Position numbers and translations under genes: made by a program
Shown here: positions 15,103-23,099 of the stretch, one piece after another
How positions within the stretch are numbered: position 1 is the stretch's first letter
Layout: every line of letters begins with the position of its first letter
The notes under the pieces: generated by a model
Told to the model about the DNA's origin: nothing
Databases searched by the model: none
What the model saw: only the letters and a program-made list of their open reading frames with translations
DNA from: Phycisphaerae bacterium
GTDB taxonomy: Bacteria; Planctomycetota; Phycisphaerae; UBA1845; UTPLA1
DNA: 64,000 nt
Direction: 5' to 3'
Assembly: GCA_035275405.1 (NCBI GenBank)
Contig: DATEMU010000012.1
Span: 372,001-436,000 of the forward strand

Positions 15103-17517
15103 TTACTCGACGGTGAAGTTTATCACAATATCTGGGCTGTGGACGCCTGCTTCGTTAACGCCCCGAATCATCAACGTCGCATTGGTGGTTGGGTACCAGT
15201 TGTAGACGCCCTCGCCCACGAACTCTAGCGCGATCGTCTCCCAGGTGTTCCCTCCGTCGAGGCTTGTTTCATAATGATCGAATCCCCCGGTTTTCGGATT
15301 CATGTTGTGGATGAACGTCAGTTGGACCTTATTGACGTCCTGGCGCTCAGCCGTGGCCTGAATGTTGTTAAGTGGGTATGTCAGATTCGTGTCGTCGTCG
15401 GCCACGACCGGAACGTTGAGCCAACCCCCGCCACACTCGGCGCTGACATCTTCATAGTCGTCGTACAAGAACGCAGATATAGAATCGCCTTGTGGCGGGA
15501 AGTGGTTCCACTTGTTTGCGGCAAAAGTATGATTGTACTCGAAGAGGTCTGTCTCCGCGGGAGGAGTCAGCAGTGTGTTTGACCACCAGGCTAAAGGGAT
15601 ATGCGGGAAGATCGGAGCCGTACAAATGGGATGTGGTTGAAAAACCAACCCCGATCCGTTGGCCGGTATCGCACGGTATCCGCGTCCTACGAAACCGGCC
15701 TCGTACGCTACAGTAATCGCATAATTCCCTGCGTCATGGTGAGCACGCATCTGCGCGATGCTCTGCGGGATTCCGTCGGCGCCCTCAATCCAGCGGTTGG
15801 CATGCGGGAAGAAAAGGACCCACTTGTTGAACCGGGTTGAGTACACTTCAACCATGACGTCGCCCCCGCAATTCACGTCATTTCCGCCGACACGCCGCGC
15901 CGGGATTCCATGTGCGACGCACATGCCGATGACGGCATATGCCAACGATCCGCAACTCCAATGGTGGCTGGCCAATCCCAAGGCGAAGTTCTCGCCGGGG
16001 GCAAAGCTTACCCAGGCTAGATTCGTCGGGGGTAAAGGGAAAGGTCCGCTCGGCTGTTCGCCGGTTCCGTTGATTTCGATTGTTGGTGGGTCGACGGAGC
16101 GACGGCCAATCGCATATTGGCACGTCGGATTGGACCAGATACGGAACGTGCTGACCGGAAACGTAATCGTCAGGGGAAGTCCCCAGGAGATTACGTTCGA
16201 ATGCGTGGCCAGCACAGCGTAACTTCGCCGGGCGTCCGCGGCGATCGCCAAGACGTTGTTGGTGATCGGCTGGCCTAGGAACGTCGACGGGACGTTACAT
16301 TGCCCATCATTGTTGGAACCCCAAGCGACCACCGAACCGTCATCGAGAATCGCGACGCAGTGATCGCTGCCTGCGGCAACCTGAGTGACGTGGGTTTGCC
16401 AAGCGCCGTTGAATGGCACAGTTGTCGACATGGAGCCCCACTGCACAACGGTTCCGTCGAACCTAAGGCCGATGCTAAAACTGGCCCCGGCGTCGAGGGC
16501 AATAAACCCGCTGTTCGGCGAAGGAACATTGCACTGCCCGACGCTATTGTCGCCCCAAGCCACGATCGATCCGTTAGCACTAAGCGCGAGGTTATGGTTC
16601 CCTCCCGCCGCGATTGCAATGAAATCCGCATTGGGCGTGGGTGCTGTGCCTTGGCCAAATTGATTACGCCCCCAGGCGACGATGACGCCCGTGATCCTCA
16701 GGGCCAAGCTGTGATGCTGACCGGCCTCTACCGCCATGAAGCCGGAATTCGGAACAATATCGTCGACGCCGCTGACGTTCCCGTAAAGATCATCGTCACC
16801 CCACCCGGTGATCGTTCCATCGTCGGCGAGGGTGTCTAGAATCAATTTTGCCCGTGGAGCCAGACTGAATTCGATATCCCGGCCATGCCAATGCAAACGG
16901 GACGACACGAACCGAACGATTGCCTGAATCATCTCCCACTCGCGGTCCTTCCAGTCCGCCTGCATGTCAATGCCCGCGAATATGTCGTGCTCGCTCGCAA
17001 AATCGCGCAGGTCGGGCAGGTCGCCTTCGTCGTACGCCTCCATCTCGTAGGGATAGGTCGGGTTACAGACGACGACGCCATTCTGAAGGATGGTGACATC
17101 CGGCGCATGCGTTCCTTGTAACAGGGCTTGCGAAAAGCCGAGGATGTCTCCGGGGTCGATTCCGCCATCGTCGTCAAAATCGGCGGCGCAAATCTCCGCC
17201 AAAGTCGTGAAGGGAGAAAACAAGATTGCTGTAAATCGTGCAATGTCCCGTCCATCACGGACGCCATCACCGGTGACATCGCCCGCAGAAACCGGGGGAC
17301 ATAGCTCACCACAGGTGCCGAATTGCCCCCCGTTGGTGATATCGCCGACCTCGCCGCCCGGGTCGTCAATCTGCGTCCCGACAAATCCCGTGGGCACGTC
17401 GGGTAAACGCGCATGCACGACGGTCGCCCCGCATGCGGCGCAAAGTGCGGCAACGAGGGCTGCAAACTGCGGGATTGCCCATCGGCGACTGACGGGTTGG
17501 GGATGGTGATTCTGCAT
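15103..17517 (-). CDS. Secreted dockerin/RCC1/transglutaminase-like protein
   Basis: An 804-residue exported protein with an unusual architecture. Residues 1-36 are a signal peptide. Residues 79-134 hold two Ca-binding loops (DVTGDGVRDGRD, DFDDDGGIDPGD) of the dockerin-like type. Residues 185-231 look like the first helices of a transglutaminase-like domain (REWEMIQAIVRFVSSRLHW). Residues 232-514 form about six RCC1-type propeller repeats (ITGWGDDD, VIVAWGRNQFGQ, SIVAWGDNSVGQ, SVVAWGSNNDGQ). Then HHWSCGSLAYAVIGMCVAHG (Cys522) and GIPARRVGG resume the transglutaminase core. The His expected before VEVY and the Asp expected after W are replaced, so only the Cys of the triad remains and activity is doubtful. 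The longer frame to 17712 would bury the signal peptide. A C-terminal Ig-like segment ends the protein. Confidence 0.75.
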   Translation of the reverse strand: MQNHHPQPVSRRWAIPQFAALVAALCAACGATVVHARLPDVPTGFVGTQIDDPGGEVGDITNGGQFGTCGELCPPVSAGDVTGDGVRDGRDIARFTAILFSPFTTLAEICAADFDDDGGIDPGDILGFSQALLQGTHAPDVTILQNGVVVCNPTYPYEMEAYDEGDLPDLRDFASEHDIFAGIDMQADWKDREWEMIQAIVRFVSSRLHWHGRDIEFSLAPRAKLILDTLADDGTITGWGDDDLYGNVSGVDDIVPNSGFMAVEAGQHHSLALRITGVIVAWGRNQFGQGTAPTPNADFIAIAAGGNHNLALSANGSIVAWGDNSVGQCNVPSPNSGFIALDAGASFSIGLRFDGTVVQWGSMSTTVPFNGAWQTHVTQVAAGSDHCVAILDDGSVVAWGSNNDGQCNVPSTFLGQPITNNVLAIAADARRSYAVLATHSNVISWGLPLTITFPVSTFRIWSNPTCQYAIGRRSVDPPTIEINGTGEQPSGPFPLPPTNLAWVSFAPGENFALGLASHHWSCGSLAYAVIGMCVAHGIPARRVGGNDVNCGGDVMVEVYSTRFNKWVLFFPHANRWIEGADGIPQSIAQMRAHHDAGNYAITVAYEAGFVGRGYRAIPANGSGLVFQPHPICTAPIFPHIPLAWWSNTLLTPPAETDLFEYNHTFAANKWNHFPPQGDSISAFLYDDYEDVSAECGGGWLNVPVVADDDTNLTYPLNNIQATAERQDVNKVQLTFIHNMNPKTGGFDHYETSLDGGNTWETIALEFVGEGVYNWYPTTNATLMIRGVNEAGVHSPDIVINFTVE

Positions 17518-17841
17518 ACCCCTAACGGCCTCTGATGTTGGAAATCGAGCCTCCCCCTTGAAACGGCCCTCATCGAATTCGATACCCGCCTGGACCATGG
17601 CGATGAAGATCGTTTGCGCGTCTCGCGCCGCATAACAGAATGGGAGGCTTCGATCGACGAGCCCTCCGGAGGTCTCCTCCCCAATACTAACACTTTGTTC
17701 GCTCCGCCGCAAGCGCCGTTGGAGGATTCCTCCCCCAAAAAAAGCTGGAACCGCCGTTTTTAGAGTTGGTTGTTTCCCGTTATGTACTCTATACTACAAG
17801 ATGTATCCTATGGTACACACAATATGGAAAGGAAACAACCC
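17518..17841. other. Divergent intergenic region
   Basis: Separates the secreted RCC1 protein (minus) from a membrane protein (plus). It is more A/T-rich toward 17750-17830 and includes the candidate promoter listed next. No RNA gene or terminator was recognised. Confidence 0.45.
17766..17795 (+). promoter_or_regulatory. Candidate promoter for membrane protein gene
   Basis: TTGGTT (17766-17771) and TATACT (17790-17795) with an 18-base spacer, about 45 bases before the chosen start codon. Confidence 0.4.
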
Positions 17842-18228
17842 ATGGCCTCCCAACCCCTTCAAACCGCTCTCGCCCTCGCCTTCCTCATCGTCGGCCTCTC
17901 GCACATCGTATGCGGCTGGCGCTGGAAGGCCTTCTTTGAACCGATCTTCAAAAACCCCTCCGGCCCGTTTGTCATCGCCCTCATGACGTTTCCGCTCGGG
18001 CTGCTCATCGTCGTCACACACAATCGCTGGGAGTGGGACTTGAGTGTGCTCGTAACGGTCTACGGATGGGCGGCTCTGATCAAAGGGGCGATCTACTTTC
18101 TTGTGCCCGGTCTGCCGCTGAAGTTCGTCACCGAGCGGATTCGCTCACCGCGCCACTTCGCCACCGCCGGTTGTATCCTGCTGGTCCTTGGCGCGCTCAT
18201 GGCCTACGACTGCGTCTACGCGGGCTGA
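17842..18228 (+). CDS. Small four-helix membrane protein
   Basis: 128 residues with four hydrophobic segments (about residues 7-25, 42-62, 68-92 and 108-126) and short loops, including CGWRWKAFFEPIF after the first helix. The ATG at 17842 follows AAAGGAAA at a good distance; an in-frame ATG at 17824 overlaps that site and is less likely. The gene lies 47 bases before kynurenine 3-monooxygenase on the same strand, so they may share a transcript, but nothing in the sequence ties it to tryptophan metabolism. Family not recognised. Confidence 0.65.
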   Translation: MASQPLQTALALAFLIVGLSHIVCGWRWKAFFEPIFKNPSGPFVIALMTFPLGLLIVVTHNRWEWDLSVLVTVYGWAALIKGAIYFLVPGLPLKFVTERIRSPRHFATAGCILLVLGALMAYDCVYAG

Positions 18229-18275
18229 GCGGGCAGTTGGCGGCGCGCGCTCGTTGCCGTCTAATACGCCTCGAC

Positions 18276-19613
18276 ATGCCCAACGGCGACGACACACGAT
18301 TCACCCTCATCGGCGGCGGTCTGGCCGGAGGGCTGTTGGCGACGTACTTGGGCCGCGCGGGCTATGCCGTAGATCTCTACGAGCGGAGGGCCGACCCCGG
18401 AGCGGGCAATTTCGTGGGCGGCCGGTCCATCAACCTCGCGGTCTCGACGCGGGGAATCGACGCGCTGGAGCGTGTGGGGTTGGCCGAAGAAGTGCTGAAG
18501 ACGGCGATCCCCATGCGCGGGCGCATGATCCATGGTCCGCGCGGCGATCTGCACTTTCAGCCCTACGACAAAGACCCGTCGCGATGCATTTATTCGATCG
18601 GGCGGGCAACGATCAACAGTGTGACCTTGACCGCCGCGCAGCGTCTGCCGAATGTGCGAGTGCTATTCAATCACCGCTGCACGGACGTAGACCTGGATCG
18701 CGGCGTCGCTCACATCCTGGATACGGCAACGAATCGGACGATCGAGACGGAGGACGGCGTCGTCATCGGCGTCGATGGGGCGTTTTCGGCTGTGCGGCGG
18801 GCCATGCAGCGGTTGGATCGATTCGATTATTCGCAGGACTACCTTCGCCACGGATATAAGGAACTGACCATCCCGCCGGGGGCGAGCGGTGAGTTTCAAA
18901 TGGAGAAAAATGCCCTCCACATTTGGCCGCGGCGGAGCTTTATGATGATCGCCCTGCCGAACCCAGATGGTTCGTTTACATGTACCCTCTTCTGGCAGTT
19001 TGAAGGGCCGGTGAGCTTCGCGAGAATCCGCGACGGCGACGACGTGCGGCGGTTCTTTGCGCGCGAATTTCCCGACGCGGTGCCCCTGATGCCCACGCTC
19101 GTGGAGGACTTCCAGGCCCATCCGACGGGTTCGATGGTGACCGTCCGCTGTCGGCCGTGGCACTACGGTGGCAAAGTAGCGATCGTCGGCGATGCGGCGC
19201 ACGCAGTCGTCCCATTCTACGGGCAGGGGATGAATGCTGCGTTCGAGGATTGCATCGTGCTGGACGAATGCCTGCGCCGGCACGCACCGAACTGGGAGCG
19301 GGCTTTCGGCGAATACGAGGCCGAGCGGAAGCCGAACGTGGACGCGCTGGCCGACCTGGCCGTTGAAAACTTTCGCGAGATGCGCGACAAGACGGCCTCG
19401 CGGGCGTTTCGCCTCAAGAAGAAGATCGAGCGGACGCTGCATCGCCTGCTGCCGGGCCGGTATACTCCCTTGTATACGATGGTGTCGTTCACGCGAACGC
19501 CCTACGCTGACGCGGTGCGGCGAGCGCGGCGGCAGGATCGCATTGTGTTGGTTGCTGCCTGGATCACGGTTGTTGTCGTGTTGGTCATGCTGGCGCTGGC
19601 CGTGAGTTTGTAG
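18276..19613 (+). CDS. kmo: Kynurenine 3-monooxygenase
   Basis: FAD- and NADPH-dependent hydroxylation of L-kynurenine to 3-hydroxykynurenine. 445 residues. The N-terminal dinucleotide-binding motif is LIGGGLAGGLLATYLGRAGY with the following YERR; the KMO-type block GRSINLAVSTRGIDALERVG (about 43-62) and IPMRGRMIH are diagnostic within the FAD hydroxylases. The second FAD motif is GDAAHAVVPFYGQGMNAAFED. The C-terminus carries a hydrophobic helix (about residues 420-442), as in KMO proteins that attach to membranes. ATG 18276 replaces a longer frame starting inside the previous gene. It is followed 70 bases later by tryptophan 2,3-dioxygenase, the first enzyme of the same pathway, which supports the call. 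Kynureninase and 3-hydroxyanthranilate dioxygenase are not in the window. Confidence 0.93.
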   Translation: MPNGDDTRFTLIGGGLAGGLLATYLGRAGYAVDLYERRADPGAGNFVGGRSINLAVSTRGIDALERVGLAEEVLKTAIPMRGRMIHGPRGDLHFQPYDKDPSRCIYSIGRATINSVTLTAAQRLPNVRVLFNHRCTDVDLDRGVAHILDTATNRTIETEDGVVIGVDGAFSAVRRAMQRLDRFDYSQDYLRHGYKELTIPPGASGEFQMEKNALHIWPRRSFMMIALPNPDGSFTCTLFWQFEGPVSFARIRDGDDVRRFFAREFPDAVPLMPTLVEDFQAHPTGSMVTVRCRPWHYGGKVAIVGDAAHAVVPFYGQGMNAAFEDCIVLDECLRRHAPNWERAFGEYEAERKPNVDALADLAVENFREMRDKTASRAFRLKKKIERTLHRLLPGRYTPLYTMVSFTRTPYADAVRRARRQDRIVLVAAWITVVVVLVMLALAVSL

Positions 19614-19630
19614 GGCGGGCTCTGCCCGCC
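19614..19630 (+). repeat. GC-rich hairpin after kmo
   Basis: GGCGGGC/GCCCGCC around TCT, beginning directly after the kmo stop codon, with further GC-rich repeat-like bases to about 19660. No T run follows, so it is not a standard terminator. Confidence 0.5.
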
Positions 19631-19683
19631 GCGGACGCGCGCAGAGCCCTGGCGGGCCGAGCCCGACGCACGAGGAGTCGTCC

Positions 19684-20466
19684 ATGTCCCTGACCTATTC
19701 GAGTTATCTTCATCTCGACGACCTCCTTGGTTTACAGGAGCCGCGCTCCCGCCCGCCCGAGCACGACGAGATGCTGTTTATCGTCATTCACCAGGTCTAT
19801 GAGCTGTGGTTCAAGCTACTTCTGCACGAAGTCGAGAAGATCAACCGCGACTTCACGGGCAACGACCTGTACGGCGCGATTCACACGTTCAAGCGGGCCC
19901 GGACGGTCATGAAGACGCTGGTGGGGCAGCTCGACATCCTGGAGACGATGACGCCGATGTCGTTTTCGAGTTTTCGGGATCGGCTGGAAACGGCGTCGGG
20001 TTTCCAATCGACGCAGTTCCGAGAGCTGGAGTTCGCCCTCGGCTTCAAGCGGCCCGCAACGCTGAAATTCGTCGATCCGCAATCGCCGGCGTTGGCGACC
20101 CTTCAACGCCGGCTCGCCGACACCAGCGTGGTGGATCACTTTTACGACTTTCTGGGGCAGCGCGGTGTTACGATTCCGCCGTCATTGCGTGGCGGCGACC
20201 GGACACAGCCGACCCAGGCCAACGAACAAGTTCAGGAAGGACTCCTGGCGCTCTATCTAAAGCACCCGGAGTTGGCGATCCTCTTCGAACTCATGACGGA
20301 TTTTGACGAAGGCCTGCAGGAATGGCGCTACCGCCATGTGAAGCTCGTCGAGCGGACGATCGGCAGCAAACATGGGACGGGCGGTTCGCCGGGCGTACCG
20401 TTCTTGAAGGAATCGCTCTTCAAGCCGATCTTCCCCGACCTGTGGGCGATTCGGCACCGGATATAA
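19684..20466 (+). CDS. kynA: Tryptophan 2,3-dioxygenase
   Basis: Heme enzyme that opens the indole ring of L-tryptophan to N-formylkynurenine. 260 residues, near the usual bacterial length. LFIVIHQVYELWFKLLLHE (31-49) contains the active-site His36; the FREL.FALGF block at 112-121 and RYRHVKLVERTIG (215-227), with proximal heme ligand His218, follow; KHGTGGSPGVPFL near the end binds the substrate carboxylate. Start codon follows GAGGAG. Together with kmo immediately upstream it makes half of a kynurenine route toward quinolinate/NAD or tryptophan degradation. It converges with the SDR gene, with seven bases between stops. Confidence 0.95.
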   Translation: MSLTYSSYLHLDDLLGLQEPRSRPPEHDEMLFIVIHQVYELWFKLLLHEVEKINRDFTGNDLYGAIHTFKRARTVMKTLVGQLDILETMTPMSFSSFRDRLETASGFQSTQFRELEFALGFKRPATLKFVDPQSPALATLQRRLADTSVVDHFYDFLGQRGVTIPPSLRGGDRTQPTQANEQVQEGLLALYLKHPELAILFELMTDFDEGLQEWRYRHVKLVERTIGSKHGTGGSPGVPFLKESLFKPIFPDLWAIRHRI

Positions 20467-20473
20467 GTGCAGG

Positions 20474-21193
20474 TCAGCTTTTCTTGATGACCAGGGTCTG
20501 CCCGCTGACGTGCGTGCAAGCGGGGGACAATAGCATCTCCACGAGCGCTGCCACTTCGTCGGGCTGCAGGGTTTGATCGGCGGGGAAGTCGGGAAATGAT
20601 CCGCGGAGCATGTCGGTCTCAACCGCCCCGGGGGCGACACCATAAACACGGATTCCGAGAGGCTTGCCTTCATCGGCGAGGGCCTTGGTGTAGGCATTCA
20701 CGAACGCCTTCGTCGCGCCGTAAGCTCCCAGGCCCGGGAAGGGATCGTAAGCCGCGACCGATGAAATGTTGACGATGGCGCCGCTGCCGGTCTTCGCCAT
20801 GATCGGCCAGACTTCCCGGCAGCAGAGGAATATCGCGCGGGTATTCGTGGCGACGAGGGTGTCGAAGACCGCCGGCTCCATGTTCTCGATAGTGGCGACC
20901 GCCGCGAAGCCCGCGCAATTGACGAGAATGTCCACGTCGCCAAAAGCCGACTGCGTCTGGTCGACCAGGCGCGCGACGTCGTCCAATTTGGTGAGATCGG
21001 CGACGACGGCCAGGGCCTGGCCCCCGGACCGCGCGATGAGCTGCGTGGTTTCGTTAAGCTGATCGAGGGTGCGCGAGACGACCGCCACGTTCGCCCCCGA
21101 CGCCGCAAGGCGGGCAGCGATGGCCCGCCCGATACCGCGACCCGCGCCGGTCACGATGGCGGTCCTAGCTTTGATTGGGGGCGTGGGGGGCAT
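20474..21193 (-). CDS. Short-chain dehydrogenase/reductase
   Basis: An NAD(P)-dependent oxidoreductase of the classical SDR type, about 239 residues. TGAGRGIG near the N-terminus binds the cofactor; NCAGFA is the structural NNAG-like motif; the catalytic set is Ser in NISSVAAYD and Tyr/Lys in YGATK. The Ser-Arg after strand 2 (VVSRT) suggests NADP(H). The substrate cannot be read from sequence. ATG 21193 (MPPTPP) is chosen; ATG 21211 is possible. Its first bases overlap the end of the small Cys-rich gene on the same strand, implying translational coupling. Confidence 0.85.
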   Translation of the reverse strand: MPPTPPIKARTAIVTGAGRGIGRAIAARLAASGANVAVVSRTLDQLNETTQLIARSGGQALAVVADLTKLDDVARLVDQTQSAFGDVDILVNCAGFAAVATIENMEPAVFDTLVATNTRAIFLCCREVWPIMAKTGSGAIVNISSVAAYDPFPGLGAYGATKAFVNAYTKALADEGKPLGIRVYGVAPGAVETDMLRGSFPDFPADQTLQPDEVAALVEMLLSPACTHVSGQTLVIKKS

Positions 21194-21410
21194 GGGATAG
21201 GCTCGTAGCATCGAGGTTTGCTCTTTGGTTTGCGCTCAATTGAACGAGTTCGATCCGGCGTCCGAGCCGATCATCGCGAAAGTTTCCTGGACCGCACGCA
21301 CAGGATCCGCCGCATGCGGAATTGGCGGTTCGTGTGCTGCGCATGAGCCGCCGTACGACGTGTACGAAGGCGGCGAGCACCAGGAGTCCGACGATGCCGT
21401 ATTCGATCAT
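21165..21410 (-). CDS. Small membrane protein with Cys-rich motif (FeoB-associated type)
   Basis: 81 residues. One N-terminal transmembrane helix (IEYGIVGLLVLAAFVHVVRR) is followed by a short Cys cluster, CGGSCACG, at about residues 30-37. This is the layout of the FeoB-associated Cys-rich membrane proteins, which are thought to help ferrous iron transport, but no feo gene is nearby, so the role here is open. The start (MIEYG) is inferred from the conserved N-terminus; GGAG lies 14 bases upstream, rather far. The C-terminal 30 residues overlap the SDR start and are not conserved-looking. Confidence 0.5.
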   Translation of the reverse strand: MIEYGIVGLLVLAAFVHVVRRLMRSTRTANSACGGSCACGPGNFRDDRLGRRIELVQLSANQRANLDATSLSHAPHAPNQS

Positions 21411-21587
21411 GACAAGATTGTAATCTCCACTCGGCAATTCGACGAGTCTTCGCTGCAAGCATATGATATTCCGTCTCAAAGCCCCGCGCAGACTTGCCGG
21501 GGCTTTACAATTAGATAGGAGCGCCGCGCTACGAACACTCACCTGGGATGGAGCCGAAGTCGTTGGCAATTAGCACCGGCTTTCGCC

Positions 21588-23099
21588 GTGCTCCTGGGTT
21601 GCCTTTTCACTTTCCTTTCCGGATGCGCCGATCCCGGCCCGGAAATGATGCCGACCGCCCCACTCCGCGTGGAGCATTCCACCGGCGCGGAAGAGCGTCT
21701 ATATGACAGCAACGGCGACGGAGTTGCGGACTACCATGAACGGCTGGGGCCCGACGGCCGCGTCGCTCTCCTGCGTCTTGATCTCAACAATGACGGCCAG
21801 ATCGACGAGGTAGTTGATCGGACGGTCCGGCGACTGGATACCGAAGCGCCGGCGGATCGACACCTGCTCGTCATTCTTGACAGCGTTCCCTATAAACTGG
21901 TGCAGGAGGCGTATGCGCGAGGGCGGTTTCGACTTTTCTATCCTCCGGTACGAACGATCGCTCCTTTTCCGGTGATGACCGACGTGGCGCTGGCCGAGTT
22001 TTTCGGCACGTCCCCGTCGTTGGCCAGCGAATCGCAGTACTACGCCGATTCCAAATTGCGCGGTGGATACACGGCGTATGCCGAGGAACGGGTCGCAGGC
22101 GGATGGCTGGCCCATGTCGATTACCACATGCGCTTCTGGGTGCACTCCGTCGCTTATTTTTGGCCCTTCACCTGGTACAACCACGAGTTGGGCAATATTC
22201 AGCGGCAATTTTACGGTTCGGACGTCAATTTCTTTGTCGGCTACTCGGTCTGTACCTCCGGTCTGGGGGCGCAGTACGGTCGCGACGGCCACCAGGGGGC
22301 CCTGGTTCGGCTCGATCGGTTTTGCCAGTCGGTCATGCACCGGCTGCGCGGCCGAGTGCAGATCACGTTGATGTCAGATCATGGGCATTATTTGGGACGA
22401 AGTTATCGCATCCCGTTGCCTGACATTCTTGAGAGGATGGGCTATCACGTCACGGAGAAACTCAAGGGCCCTCAAGACGTGGCCGTGCCGGAATTCGGCG
22501 TGGTTTCATGTGCAGCGATTTATACGCAAAGCCCGGCGGCCGTGGCCCGCGATTTGATTGGAGTGGACGGGGTGGAACATGCGGCCTACCTCGCGGATAG
22601 CGATGAAGTTGTGGTATTGGGCCGTAGCGGGCGGGCCCGAATTACCTCGGGTCCGGACGGCCTGAAGTACGAATGCGAATACGGCGACCCGCTGGAAATG
22701 CTGCCGGTCCTTGCGGGTTTGCAATCCAAGGGGGCGGTGGATGCCCAGGGGTTCGCCCGCGATCGCGCGCTCTTCGACGCCACGATGGAACACAAATACC
22801 CCGACGCGCTGCATCGCCTCTGGCGGGCATTTCATGGTCTCGTGGAAAGCCAGCCCGACGTGCTGCTTTCGGTGCAGGACGGGCGACATTGCGGCAGCCC
22901 GTTCATGTCCAGTGTGGTCGACCTGATGGGCTCACACGGCAATCTGGGTCCGGCCTCGTCGTCCGGGTTTGCCATGACCACGGCGGGAGAATTGCCCTCC
23001 GTCCTGCGTTTAGCGAACTTGCGGCCGGAACTAGCGAAAATTGGCGTCCCGATCGACGCGAAGCCGGATCGCTCGAATGACAAGGTGGTTCGGCGCTAA
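21588..23099 (+). CDS. Alkaline-phosphatase-superfamily lipoprotein
   Basis: About 503 residues. A hydrophobic start and lipobox (LSGC, Cys13) are followed by two Ca-loop-like segments (DSNGDGVADYHE and DLNNDGQIDEV), then an alkaline phosphatase/phosphodiesterase fold: LLVILDSVPYKL supplies a metal-binding Asp, PFPVMTDVALAEF the nucleophile Thr region, MSDHGHYLG the Asp-His pair, and GSHGNLGP a late His. This suggests a metal-dependent hydrolase of phosphate or sulfate esters, or a phosphotransferase, facing the periplasm. The annotated start is GTG; the signal peptide then lacks basic residues. The frame is open upstream through an Arg-rich SRSRW stretch after an AGGAG site, so a rare start codon (ACG 21531 or CTG 21543) is possible. 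It ends tail to tail with the next gene, the stops overlapping. Confidence 0.65.
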   Translation: MLLGCLFTFLSGCADPGPEMMPTAPLRVEHSTGAEERLYDSNGDGVADYHERLGPDGRVALLRLDLNNDGQIDEVVDRTVRRLDTEAPADRHLLVILDSVPYKLVQEAYARGRFRLFYPPVRTIAPFPVMTDVALAEFFGTSPSLASESQYYADSKLRGGYTAYAEERVAGGWLAHVDYHMRFWVHSVAYFWPFTWYNHELGNIQRQFYGSDVNFFVGYSVCTSGLGAQYGRDGHQGALVRLDRFCQSVMHRLRGRVQITLMSDHGHYLGRSYRIPLPDILERMGYHVTEKLKGPQDVAVPEFGVVSCAAIYTQSPAAVARDLIGVDGVEHAAYLADSDEVVVLGRSGRARITSGPDGLKYECEYGDPLEMLPVLAGLQSKGAVDAQGFARDRALFDATMEHKYPDALHRLWRAFHGLVESQPDVLLSVQDGRHCGSPFMSSVVDLMGSHGNLGPASSSGFAMTTAGELPSVLRLANLRPELAKIGVPIDAKPDRSNDKVVRR

